Shown: positions 1 through 5,563, counted from the first letter of the stretch. The stretch: 7,208 nt of DNA from an uncultured Clostridia bacterium (GCA_946562005.1 CAMNVD010000054.1:1-7208), one strand, 5' to 3'. Made by a program: numbers and translations. The notes: a model not told the origin generated them from the sequence alone.

Positions 1-203
1 TTACCATCCCCGGCGGCGATATCATCGGCGGCAAAACCGGCTACACCACAGAAGCAGGACAATGCCTGGCAAGTCTTGCCACCATTAACGGCAAAGACTA
101 TATCCTGATTACAGCAGGGGCTCCAGGTGACCCACAGACAGAAAATCTCCATATCCAAGATGCTATCACTGTTTACAGCCAAATCGGCGCCCCGCAAAGC
201 TAG
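1..203 (+). CDS. D-alanyl-D-alanine carboxypeptidase (peptidase S11), C-terminal fragment
   Basis: This is the 3' end of a gene cut by the left window edge. The reading frame begins at base 3 and gives 66 residues before a TAG stop at 201-203. The visible GGKTGYTTEAGQCLAS stretch carries the KTG box (visible residues 11-13), the third active-site motif of serine DD-peptidases, followed by the family's usual GYT..AG.CL pattern. Such enzymes remove the terminal D-Ala from peptidoglycan pentapeptides outside the membrane. The protein ends about 50 residues after KTG, leaving no room for the C-terminal beta domain and amphipathic anchor helix of PBP5/DacA. It therefore looks like a short, catalytic-domain type. 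The SxxK and SxN motifs and any signal peptide lie outside the window. It is convergent with spoIID, and the two stops overlap in CTAG. The family call is firm; the exact paralogue is not resolvable. Confidence 0.88.
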   Translation, partial: TIPGGDIIGGKTGYTTEAGQCLASLATINGKDYILITAGAPGDPQTENLHIQDAITVYSQIGAPQS

Positions 204-1210
204 TTATTTTTCTCTCCATAAATATTTTGGATATCCACCCCAGTATAATACCGCTTGATGATTTCTTCTCCTGTAAAACCAGCTTTTGCCATACCATTAG
301 CACCGTATTGGCATAAGCCTACCCCATGTCCATAGCCCTGCACCTGGAAGGCGATACCGCCTTCCTTTTTTTCTATAGTGAAATTAGTAGAAGCCAACTG
401 CAACTGTTCTCTTATATCAACGCCGCTCATATGTTCATCGCCTACAGCGACCTCTTTCACACGGCCGCTATCACTATACGCCACCGGCGCCATAGCCGCT
501 ACGGCCTCTTCCCCTACCCCCAATCGCTTTGCTAAGTCCCCATAGGAGAAAAAGGCTTCTGTATGAAGCTTGGGCGCATCCCCATCATAGCCGCAATCCA
601 CACTTTTGAGGTAAGGCACATCATTTTGCCAATAGTCCCCAGCAGCTTCTGTTTTATCTCCACAAGTAGAGTGATACACTGCGCTAATAGGCTCCCCCTC
701 ATAAGTAACAATCATACCCTCCGTATCTGCCACTGCCCGACGAATTTTGGCTAGATTCTCTTCATAATTGTCTCCCCATTTTTCCCGAAGCTGCTCATCG
801 CTTTGCCAAGCCTGACAACAGTGATAATCCGTGCAGACAGCCGCCTTGCCATCGTGCTTGCCCATAGCCGTGTATTGCCGCATAGTAAAAGTACGAGCTG
901 CCATAGCCTGGGCCTGTAGCGCCTCTGGTTCAAAGCTCACTGGCATTTCCCCTGCAAGGACCCCTACACAATATTCCTCTAACGGCATATTCACCACTTT
1001 ATTTTCAGTATGCATCAATACAGGAATTTCCAAATTTTCCGAAAAAACAATAGGCGCAGGAAGCGGAACCCCCTTAGTCAGAAGCAAATAAAGCGGCAAC
1101 GCAAATATAAAAAGCAATAGTAGAACGACCCATTTCAAGAAAGGGTAATATTTTCGCTTTCTTTCGTAATGGGTACAACGATAAGGCTGATATAATCCTT
1201 TCATAGACAT
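200..1210 (-). CDS. spoIID: Stage II sporulation protein D (SpoIID/LytB family peptidoglycan hydrolase)
   Basis: Membrane-anchored lytic transglycosylase that in sporulating Bacillota works with SpoIIM and SpoIIP to thin septal peptidoglycan during engulfment. I place the start at 1210 (ATGTCTATG), giving 336 residues. A GGGGGGA ribosome site lies at 1218-1224, 7 nt upstream, whereas an in-frame ATG at 1240 has no such site. In this numbering there is a basic N-terminus, one membrane helix (about 27-45), and the GEMP.SF..EALQAQAMAAR block at about 87-106. Its Glu88 matches the reported catalytic glutamate. A VCTDYHCCQAW segment (Cys126, His130, Cys131/132) resembles the zinc-binding insert of clostridial SpoIID. 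STCGDKTE..YW..DVPYLKSV and the terminal GHGVGLCQYGANGMAKAG...YYTGV are also family blocks. It follows murA, with the start codon inside a terminator-like hairpin, and ends at TAG overlapping the convergent gene. Non-sporulating relatives also keep SpoIID-like proteins, so sporulation itself is inferred. Confidence 0.93.
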   Translation of the reverse strand: MSMKGLYQPYRCTHYERKRKYYPFLKWVVLLLLFIFALPLYLLLTKGVPLPAPIVFSENLEIPVLMHTENKVVNMPLEEYCVGVLAGEMPVSFEPEALQAQAMAARTFTMRQYTAMGKHDGKAAVCTDYHCCQAWQSDEQLREKWGDNYEENLAKIRRAVADTEGMIVTYEGEPISAVYHSTCGDKTEAAGDYWQNDVPYLKSVDCGYDGDAPKLHTEAFFSYGDLAKRLGVGEEAVAAMAPVAYSDSGRVKEVAVGDEHMSGVDIREQLQLASTNFTIEKKEGGIAFQVQGYGHGVGLCQYGANGMAKAGFTGEEIIKRYYTGVDIQNIYGEKNN

Positions 1211-1267
1211 AAAAAAATCCCCCCGCCATAGATAATACATCTATATGCAGTAGGGATTTTTTTATGT
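1207..1267 (-). terminator. Terminator-like hairpin over the spoIID start
   Basis: A perfect 15-bp inverted repeat (1207-1221 against 1253-1267) has arms reading ACATAAAAAAATCCC and GGGATTTTTTTATGT. A second 6-bp hairpin sits in the loop (ATAGAT at 1228-1233, ATCTAT at 1239-1244). It begins 14 bp after the murA stop. The A7/T7 flanks make it look like a bidirectional intrinsic terminator, although the G+C core is only UCCC/GGGA. On the minus-strand RNA the 3' arm contains four bases of the spoIID Shine-Dalgarno site and its AUG (1210-1208). The structure could therefore end murA transcripts, block spoIID translation, or do both. Confidence 0.6.
1218..1224 (-). promoter_or_regulatory. spoIID ribosome binding site, decides the start
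   Basis: On the minus strand GGGGGGA is followed by seven T residues and then ATG at 1210. The spacing suits this start and argues against the earlier in-frame ATG at 1240. The last four bases (GGGA) lie inside the 3' arm of the 1207-1267 inverted repeat, so the site could be occluded in long transcripts. Confidence 0.75.
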
Positions 1268-1287
1268 ATCAGATCTCCATATTATGG
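1259..1287 (-). promoter_or_regulatory. Candidate sigma-E-type promoter for spoIID
   Basis: The minus strand shows CCATAAT (1287-1281), 14 bp, then CATAAAAA (1266-1259). B. subtilis sigma-E promoters read roughly KMATATT, about 14 bp, CATACA.T, and I count 5/7 and about 6/8 matches. spoIID is a sigma-E regulon gene in B. subtilis, which favours the reading. The -35 overlaps the murA stop codon and the -10 lies in the 5' arm of the hairpin. Transcription would start near 1252, just past that arm. The match is by eye against a degenerate consensus in A/T-rich DNA, so it is tentative. Confidence 0.4.
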
Positions 1288-2538
1288 CTCGTCCACCATT
1301 TTTACTTTCGCTCCCAGGGCCATCAGCTTTTCACAGAAGTTTTCATAACCACGTAAAATATGATGAATGTGACTCACCCTAGTAATGCCATCTGCTGCAA
1401 GGCCGGCAATCACAAGAGCTGCGCCAGCCCGAAGGTCTGTAGAACGCACATCAGCCCCCTGTAGCCTTTCTACACCAGAGATGACAGCGCTTCTGTCCTC
1501 AATGCGAATGTCTGCGCCCATCTTTCTTAGCTCCGGCACGTGCATAAAGCGGTTTTCAAAGACCGTCTCCGTCACAATGCTAGTGCCCCGAGCAAGGGTC
1601 AAAAGCGCCATAAATTGGGCCTGCATATCTGTGGGAAAGCCCGGATAGGGTAATGTTTTCAAATCCACTGGATAGATTTCTCCCGTGCCTTGAATCCGTA
1701 CCCCATCATAGCTAATGTCTACATTAACGCCAGCGTCTTGGAGCTTCGCTGCCACCGATTTTAAGTGTTCGTCAATGATGTTGGTGATGAGCACATCACT
1801 TTTCGTAATAGCAGCCGCCACCATGAAGCTGCCTGCCTCGATACGGTCAGGAATCACCGTATGGCGGATAGCAGATAAGCTATCTACCCCCTCAATGCGG
1901 ATAACACTAGTACCAGCACCCTTGATTTTTGCACCCATGGCATTGAGGAAATTTGATAAATCAACGATTTCCGGTTCTTCCGCTGCATTTTCAATGACAG
2001 TATGGCCTTCAGCAAGAGACGCCGCCATCATGATGTTTTCTGTAGCACCCACACTGGGAAAATCTAAATAAATTTTATTGCCCTTGAGCTTTGCCGCTTG
2101 AGCCACAATGTAACCGTCGCCAAAGGTTACCTTGGCCCCTAAAGCTTCAAAGCCTTTTAAGTGCAAATCAATAGGCCGGGAGCCAATTGCACAGCCACCA
2201 GGTAAAGAAATCTTCGCATGGCCATACTTTGCAAGGAGAGGCCCCATGACCAAAAAGGATGCCCGCATTTTCCGCACACAGTCATAGTGTGCTTCTGTCT
2301 TTTGCAAATTAGCCGTATCTATACGTAATATATTATCCTGAAAATCACTGGACACCCCAAGAGAGTCCAATAATTCACACATCGTTTCTACATCAGCAAG
2401 CCATGGCGTATCATAGATGGTAAACTCACCCTGAGCCAAAAGAGATGCAGCAATAATAGGTAGCACTGCATTTTTTGCGCCGCTGGTATGAACAATCCCT
2501 CGTAAAGGCGTACCGCCTTCTATGACGATTCGTTTCAA
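1282..2538 (-). CDS. murA: UDP-N-acetylglucosamine 1-carboxyvinyltransferase
   Basis: Cytoplasmic enzyme transferring enolpyruvate from PEP to UDP-GlcNAc, the first committed step of peptidoglycan synthesis and the fosfomycin target. The 418 residues match the usual length of about 418-430. Key residues are visible: Lys22 in SGAKNA, the catalytic Cys116 in PGGCAIGSRPIDLH (so the fosfomycin-sensitive Cys form, not the Asp variant), Arg121, Asp304 in FPTDMQAQ, and Arg370 and Arg396 near the C-terminus. The start codon is TTG (2536-2538), preceded by a strong GGGGAGGAA at 2544-2552; it aligns with the family N-terminus, so no earlier start is needed. Two candidate promoters lie in the 220-bp gap upstream. 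The gene follows a YwmB-family gene and precedes spoIID, the same order as murAA in B. subtilis. Bacillota often have a second paralogue (murZ), which the window cannot address. Confidence 0.98.
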   Translation of the reverse strand: MKRIVIEGGTPLRGIVHTSGAKNAVLPIIAASLLAQGEFTIYDTPWLADVETMCELLDSLGVSSDFQDNILRIDTANLQKTEAHYDCVRKMRASFLVMGPLLAKYGHAKISLPGGCAIGSRPIDLHLKGFEALGAKVTFGDGYIVAQAAKLKGNKIYLDFPSVGATENIMMAASLAEGHTVIENAAEEPEIVDLSNFLNAMGAKIKGAGTSVIRIEGVDSLSAIRHTVIPDRIEAGSFMVAAAITKSDVLITNIIDEHLKSVAAKLQDAGVNVDISYDGVRIQGTGEIYPVDLKTLPYPGFPTDMQAQFMALLTLARGTSIVTETVFENRFMHVPELRKMGADIRIEDRSAVISGVERLQGADVRSTDLRAGAALVIAGLAADGITRVSHIHHILRGYENFCEKLMALGAKVKMVDEP

Positions 2539-2543
2539 AATAG

Positions 2544-2552
2544 TTCCTCCCC
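2544..2552 (-). promoter_or_regulatory. murA ribosome binding site before a TTG start
   Basis: GGGGAGGAA on the minus strand is followed by CTATT and then TTG at 2538. The strong Shine-Dalgarno match compensates for the weak initiator and fixes the start, since no ATG or GTG alternative fits the family N-terminus. Confidence 0.85.
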
Positions 2553-2569
2553 AAGAAACATATCTGGAT

Positions 2570-2581
2570 TTAATTCCACAT
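2570..2581 (-). other. Possible three-codon leader ORF (Met-Trp-Asn) upstream of murA
   Basis: On the minus strand AAGGAG is followed 11 nt later by ATG TGG AAT TAA, 31 nt before the murA TTG. The ribosome site is plausible, though the spacing is long. An ATG followed quickly by a stop is common by chance in A/T-rich leaders, so this is only a possibility. Confidence 0.2.
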
Positions 2582-2597
2582 TTTTTCAGAATCTCCT

Positions 2598-2617
2598 TTT
2601 TTCCTAATCAGGAAAAA
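2598..2617 (-). repeat. 8-bp hairpin in the murA leader
   Basis: TTTTTCCT (2598-2605) and AGGAAAAA (2610-2617) are perfect inverted arms around a 4-nt loop, on the transcript from the distal promoter. On the minus-strand RNA the hairpin is not followed by a U run, so it does not look like a terminator. It overlaps two bases of the proximal -10, so it would form only in transcripts from the distal promoter. Confidence 0.4.
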
Positions 2618-2644
2618 GATACCACAGGAAAGATATTTTGTCAT
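2616..2644 (-). promoter_or_regulatory. Candidate proximal vegetative promoter of murA
   Basis: The minus strand reads ATGACA (2644-2639), a 17-bp spacer, then TATCTT (2621-2616), with TGG directly before the -10. That is 5/6 to the sigma-A -35, 4/6 to the -10, plus an extended-TG match at ideal spacing. The start would fall about 70 nt upstream of the TTG. Confidence 0.5.
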
Positions 2645-2664
2645 ACATGATGCCTATTATCTTT

Positions 2665-2673
2665 ATTATAACA
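2665..2673 (-). promoter_or_regulatory. Candidate distal promoter of murA (extended -10)
   Basis: TGTTATAAT on the minus strand is a perfect extended -10 for a sigma-A-type polymerase. The -35 region 17-18 bp upstream (CTGCAC or GCTGCA) is poor, as is common for extended -10 promoters. The start near 2658 would give a leader of about 120 nt. Confidence 0.5.
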
Positions 2674-2758
2674 AATTTTTTCTCTTTGTGCAGCATCTTC
2701 TTTTATATTCTTCTCAATAAATTATTATCTTTATCATACTAAAGAATGCACAGGCTTT

Positions 2759-3505
2759 TTAATATTCGGCAAAGATAAGGGGAGTAGCCAGGTAAACCAA
2801 GGTTTTCCCCTGTATTTCATCATAAGAAAGGGCACATTGCAGATTTACTTTTTGCACTCCTACCAAGACGCTTTTTTCCAGACGCTCCGTAAAGCCGGTG
2901 AAACTCATATAGCCTGGTTCTATCGTCCTTTCCACTACGATACCGTCTGCATCTTCTATCATTTTGGTTAGGATTTTCTTTCCTTTCCGTTCTGTATATT
3001 TTTCGGGCAAGTAACCTTTAATCATAGCGCTAATATCTGGTTCAGAGACAAATCGGGCCAGCGTCTCCCGAAGCAATGTTTCTTCCTTTCCCATTTCGCC
3101 CTCCCCCACCGGGGAATCAATGTTTATAATCAAATAAGTTTCTGTTGGCAATTGCTGCAAAAGAACTTCATATTGCTGCATCCCCTTCATACCAGTATAT
3201 AAAACCGTTACACTATCACCCGCTTTTTGGCTGGTATGTCCTGTTATTTCTACACCCAATTCTCTGCAAACATTCTTACCCATTGCTACTAATCCATCTT
3301 CTCCGATATCTCCTTCTATTAGCGTTCCCCATCCCGCCAAATACCATTTTGCAAAGTCCGCACCGCTAGCAGCAAATGCCGTTTCTAACGGCCGTTGAGA
3401 CTGACTTGCCGCCACTTCCCCACTATCGCCACAAGACGTCACCCCGAAACAACATAAACATAACCAAACCACTAATATTCCATAAAATCCTTTTCTTTTT
3501 TCCAT
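2759..3505 (-). CDS. YwmB-family (DUF1779) predicted lipoprotein
   Basis: This 248-residue protein lies directly upstream of murA and spoIID, where B. subtilis has ywmB. The C-terminal VNLQCALSYDE..GKTLVYLATPLIFAEY closely fits the closing strand pattern I associate with YwmB proteins, and the AFAASGADFAKWYLAGWGTL stretch near the start of the mature protein also fits. The biochemical role of the family is not established. The N-terminus has KRK, a hydrophobic stretch rich in Cys (about 8-22) and VTSC, a lipobox with Cys25 as the predicted lipidated residue, so I predict an outer-leaflet lipoprotein. I start at the ATG at 3505, which has GGAG 8 nt upstream (3514-3517). A longer frame from a TTG at 3550 would add 15 polar residues and has no good ribosome site. 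No clear terminator follows before murA, so some read-through is possible. Confidence 0.8.
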   Translation of the reverse strand: MEKRKGFYGILVVWLCLCCFGVTSCGDSGEVAASQSQRPLETAFAASGADFAKWYLAGWGTLIEGDIGEDGLVAMGKNVCRELGVEITGHTSQKAGDSVTVLYTGMKGMQQYEVLLQQLPTETYLIINIDSPVGEGEMGKEETLLRETLARFVSEPDISAMIKGYLPEKYTERKGKKILTKMIEDADGIVVERTIEPGYMSFTGFTERLEKSVLVGVQKVNLQCALSYDEIQGKTLVYLATPLIFAEY

Positions 3506-3513
3506 GATAAATT

Positions 3514-3517
3514 CTCC
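3514..3517 (-). promoter_or_regulatory. Ribosome binding site choosing the YwmB-like start
   Basis: GGAG on the minus strand, 8 nt before the ATG at 3505. This start puts the KRK n-region and hydrophobic core at the right distance for a lipoprotein signal peptide. Confidence 0.7.
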
Positions 3518-3584
3518 GTTTTCATTGGCTTTTTTGTTATTTTTTCCCAATCACGCGAAGAATATACCTATCGTGCATCCACTT

Positions 3585-3638
3585 AAAAAACCTACTGCCT
3601 CTTGCTCCAGATAAGGGAATAAGGGACAGTAGGTTTTT
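3585..3638 (-). terminator. Bidirectional intrinsic terminator
   Basis: Arms AAAAACCTACTG (3586-3597) and CAGTAGGTTTTT (3627-3638) pair perfectly over 12 bp, with an A6 run on the left and a T5 run on the right, so either strand ends in a U run. It lies about 110 bp after the stop of the small lipoprotein gene and before the YwmB-like gene. It most likely ends the upstream minus-strand unit. The 29-nt loop carries a short tandem (CCCTTAT twice on the minus strand). Confidence 0.8.
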
Positions 3639-3659
3639 CTTTCCAATAAAGTGAATAGC

Positions 3660-3750
3660 TATAGTTTGCTATCTATTGTCTTTCTGAGGAATATAGCGAC
3701 GAAGAATCTCTTAGCCCCCCACGCCTCGCTCAGGGTGACCATAAACTATG
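3660..3750. repeat. Palindromic intergenic element (REP/MITE-like)
   Basis: Two nested inverted repeats frame this segment. The outer arms are ATAGTTT (3661-3667) and AAACTAT (3743-3749). The inner arms are GTCTTTCTGAG (3678-3688) and CTCAGGGTGAC (3729-3739), 8/11 paired. The interior has GAAGAATCTC and a C-rich stretch. From general knowledge, TTCTGAG...GAAGAATCTC...CTCAGGGTGAC motifs recur as dispersed intergenic repeats in many bacterial genomes, so I read this as one copy of such a family. It has no coding capacity. Its right arm overlaps the stop codon of the neighbouring lipoprotein gene. Copy number cannot be judged from one window. Confidence 0.6.
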
Positions 3751-4318
3751 AAATAGCATGAGAACCGATGTGATAAGCCCATTCTTTTCCATCAAAGGTA
3801 GCTTTGCAATCGGCTAACCAATAAGCCCCCAAACTAGTCCTATATTTTTCAACAGTGAACACAAAGTCCTCTCCATTTTCGGCTTCCTGAAGAGTGCCGC
3901 TTGCGTCGATAGACACTAAGATACCTTTTTCAAAGCTGGTAAAGCCATTCTCATCAACCTTGATATAGCCATCTTCTTTCAACTGGGCCAAATTACTTTC
4001 CATATAAGGAAGCCCCCATTCATTGGCAAGATACAGCATAAGCGCCGCTTTATCTTCATCAGTCAGGTTCTGACACCCGCTAAAGTCAAAGGCCACCATT
4101 TCGATACCATCATTTAAGCCTTCATCTTGTTGGTACAAAAAATTCAGCGCATTTGCATAAATGCCAATAGGCTTATTCCAATTATTTACGCTTGCGCTTA
4201 ATTCCGCCTGATTTTCCACCTGACTATCCTGTGGTTTATTAGGTTCAACAGCATTGCCACAGCCAGCAAACATCACAGCAGCGGCTAATACCATCGCTAA
4301 AAAAGAGTATTTTTTCAT
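3746..4318 (-). CDS. Small predicted lipoprotein of unknown function
   Basis: I do not recognise the family with confidence. The 190-residue protein begins MKKYSFLAMVLAAAVMFAGC, a lipoprotein signal peptide with Cys20 as the lipidated residue (FAGC; Phe at -3 is slightly off the usual Leu). A polar linker rich in Asn, Gln and Glu (about 21-45) leads to one compact acidic domain with two further cysteines (82 and 171), possibly a disulfide, and the ending DCKATFDGKEWAYHIGSHAIS. It is presumably anchored outside the membrane. I chose the ATG at 4318 because AGGAGG (4325-4330) lies 6 nt upstream; the in-frame ATGs at 4324 and 4339 do not fit that site. The TAG stop lies in the arm of a palindromic element. 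It sits where B. subtilis has the ATP synthase operon, between mnaA and ywmB, and nothing ties it functionally to its neighbours. Confidence 0.75.
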   Translation of the reverse strand: MKKYSFLAMVLAAAVMFAGCGNAVEPNKPQDSQVENQAELSASVNNWNKPIGIYANALNFLYQQDEGLNDGIEMVAFDFSGCQNLTDEDKAALMLYLANEWGLPYMESNLAQLKEDGYIKVDENGFTSFEKGILVSIDASGTLQEAENGEDFVFTVEKYRTSLGAYWLADCKATFDGKEWAYHIGSHAIS

Positions 4319-4324
4319 ATCCAT

Positions 4325-4330
4325 CCTCCT
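4325..4330 (-). promoter_or_regulatory. Ribosome binding site of the small lipoprotein gene
   Basis: A perfect AGGAGG 6 nt before the ATG at 4318. The in-frame ATG at 4324 abuts the site with no spacer, and the one at 4339 lies upstream of it. This fixes the start at the MKKYSF methionine. Confidence 0.8.
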
Positions 4331-4387
4331 ATGTATCATTCTATATCTTCAATACCTCAAACTTTATCTCCCGACCGGATAAGTAAT

Positions 4388-4429
4388 AGACCGACAAAAC
4401 GAGAAAAAAGTTCCCCCGTTTATCGGCCT
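4388..4429 (-). terminator. Hairpin after mnaA, weak terminator or processing element
   Basis: The arms AGACCGACAAAACG (4388-4401) and CGTTTATCGGCCT (4417-4429) pair over 13 bp with one bulged base. On the minus-strand RNA the two imperfect positions become G-U wobbles, while on the plus strand they would be A-C clashes, so the fold belongs to the minus-strand transcript. It starts about 10 nt after the mnaA stop. The six-U run is in the loop and none follows the stem, so intrinsic termination is doubtful. RNA stabilisation or processing is an alternative. Confidence 0.45.
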
Positions 4430-4438
4430 CTTTATACG

Positions 4439-5563
4439 TTATTTACTATCCCTCATTAAAAAAGCGTATAGCGCTTCTACTGTGCGACGAGAAGCCGTAC
4501 CATCTCCATAGGGGTTTGCCGCGTGCGCCATTGTGTCATAGGCCGTTTTATTTTGTAACAAACTATTCACCATAGCTTTTACTTCATCTTTCTTCGTTCC
4601 AGCAAGCCTAGCAGTGCCAGCAGCGATAGCTTCCGGTCGCTCTGTCACATCCCGGAGAACCAATACTGGTTTTCCCAGGGCGGGCGCTTCTTCCTGGAGA
4701 CCGCCAGAATCCGTCAGCACCAGATAACACCTGGACATGACTTTAGCAAAAGGCAAATAGTCTAAAGGCTCTACCAAATGCACGCCAGGGACCCCTTGTA
4801 AATGCCGGTAAGCGATTTCTCGTACCAATGGATTTTTATGACAAGGCAGGATGACTTCTGCCTCTGGATTTTCTTTTACCACCTCGGCAACAGCTGCGAA
4901 GATTTCCTCCATAGGCGCTCCCCAGTTTTCCCGACGGTGGCAAGTCATTAAGATAACCTTCTTTTCCCAATCCACACTAGCCAATCCTAACGCCGCCAAA
5001 TCCACATCTTTATCTACCACACTGAGCAGCGCATCAATAACCGTATTTCCAGTTACCACAATATTATCATTGGAGATATTTTCTTTTAGGAGATGTTCTC
5101 TTGCCGTGAGAGTAGGCGCAAAATGATAGTCAGCCAATACCCCGGTAAGGCGACGATTCATTTCCTCCGGAAAAGGTGCATATTTGCAGTCTGTTCTTAG
5201 GCCTGCTTCGATATGCCCACATTTTACCTGTTGATAAAAGGCAGCCAAAGAGCCCACAAAAGTGGTAGTGGTATCCCCATGAACCAGCACAATATCAGGC
5301 CGGTCTGTTTTTAACACATCTTCAATGCCTTTTAACGCCTTAGCCGTCATACCAGAAAGCGTCTGTCCAGGCTCCATCATATTCAAATCATAATCCGGAT
5401 GAATATGAAAACAAGCCAAAATTTGGTCTAACATTTCCCGATGCTGGGCGGTTACCAGCACCTTACTGACAAAACGCTCATCTTGCTCCAATGCCTTCAC
5501 CAGCGGCGCCATTTTAATGGCTTCCGGCCGGGTACCAAAAATACTCAATACTTGATATGTCAT
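4439..5563 (-). CDS. mnaA: UDP-N-acetylglucosamine 2-epimerase (non-hydrolysing)
   Basis: Cytoplasmic enzyme interconverting UDP-GlcNAc and UDP-ManNAc, the precursor for wall teichoic acid linkage units, capsules or other surface glycans. From the ATG at 5563 it has 374 residues, close to the usual 370-385. Family blocks are FGTRPEAIKMAPLV (9-22), HGDTTT with Asp97, HIEAGLRT with Glu119, FPEEMNR with Glu133/134, CHRRENWG with His209, and DSGGLQEEAPALGKPVLVLRDVTERPE (285-311). These cover the residues implicated in catalysis and the UDP site. The start matches the family N-terminus. An in-frame ATG at 5596 would add 11 residues and overlap the deaminase gene. A GAGG site at 5576-5579 is 12 nt upstream, rather far, inside the last deaminase codons. 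The gap to that gene is 7 bp, so translation is probably coupled. The name wecB is also used for this enzyme. Confidence 0.96.
   Translation of the reverse strand: MTYQVLSIFGTRPEAIKMAPLVKALEQDERFVSKVLVTAQHREMLDQILACFHIHPDYDLNMMEPGQTLSGMTAKALKGIEDVLKTDRPDIVLVHGDTTTTFVGSLAAFYQQVKCGHIEAGLRTDCKYAPFPEEMNRRLTGVLADYHFAPTLTAREHLLKENISNDNIVVTGNTVIDALLSVVDKDVDLAALGLASVDWEKKVILMTCHRRENWGAPMEEIFAAVAEVVKENPEAEVILPCHKNPLVREIAYRHLQGVPGVHLVEPLDYLPFAKVMSRCYLVLTDSGGLQEEAPALGKPVLVLRDVTERPEAIAAGTARLAGTKKDEVKAMVNSLLQNKTAYDTMAHAANPYGDGTASRRTVEALYAFLMRDSK

Noticed and set aside
326..1091. Plus-strand open frames across spoIID, murA, mnaA and glyA
   Set aside because: They lie opposite well-supported genes, lack ribosome sites and show compositional echoes of the real frame rather than recognisable domains.
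1211..1240. Upstream ATG at 1240 as the spoIID start
   Set aside because: It lacks a ribosome site and would put the GGGGGGA site inside the coding region. The ATG at 1210 has the site at 7 nt and gives family-like numbering.
2539..2758. Riboswitch or T-box upstream of murA
   Set aside because: The leader is short and A/T-rich, with one small hairpin and no T-box, specifier loop or known riboswitch core.
3506..3550. Longer YwmB-like protein starting at TTG 3550
   Set aside because: The extra 15 residues are polar and would precede the signal peptide. The ATG at 3505 has GGAG at 8 nt.
3551..3745. Insertion sequence remnant
   Set aside because: There are inverted arms but no transposase fragment and no clear target duplication. 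A non-coding palindromic repeat is the better fit.
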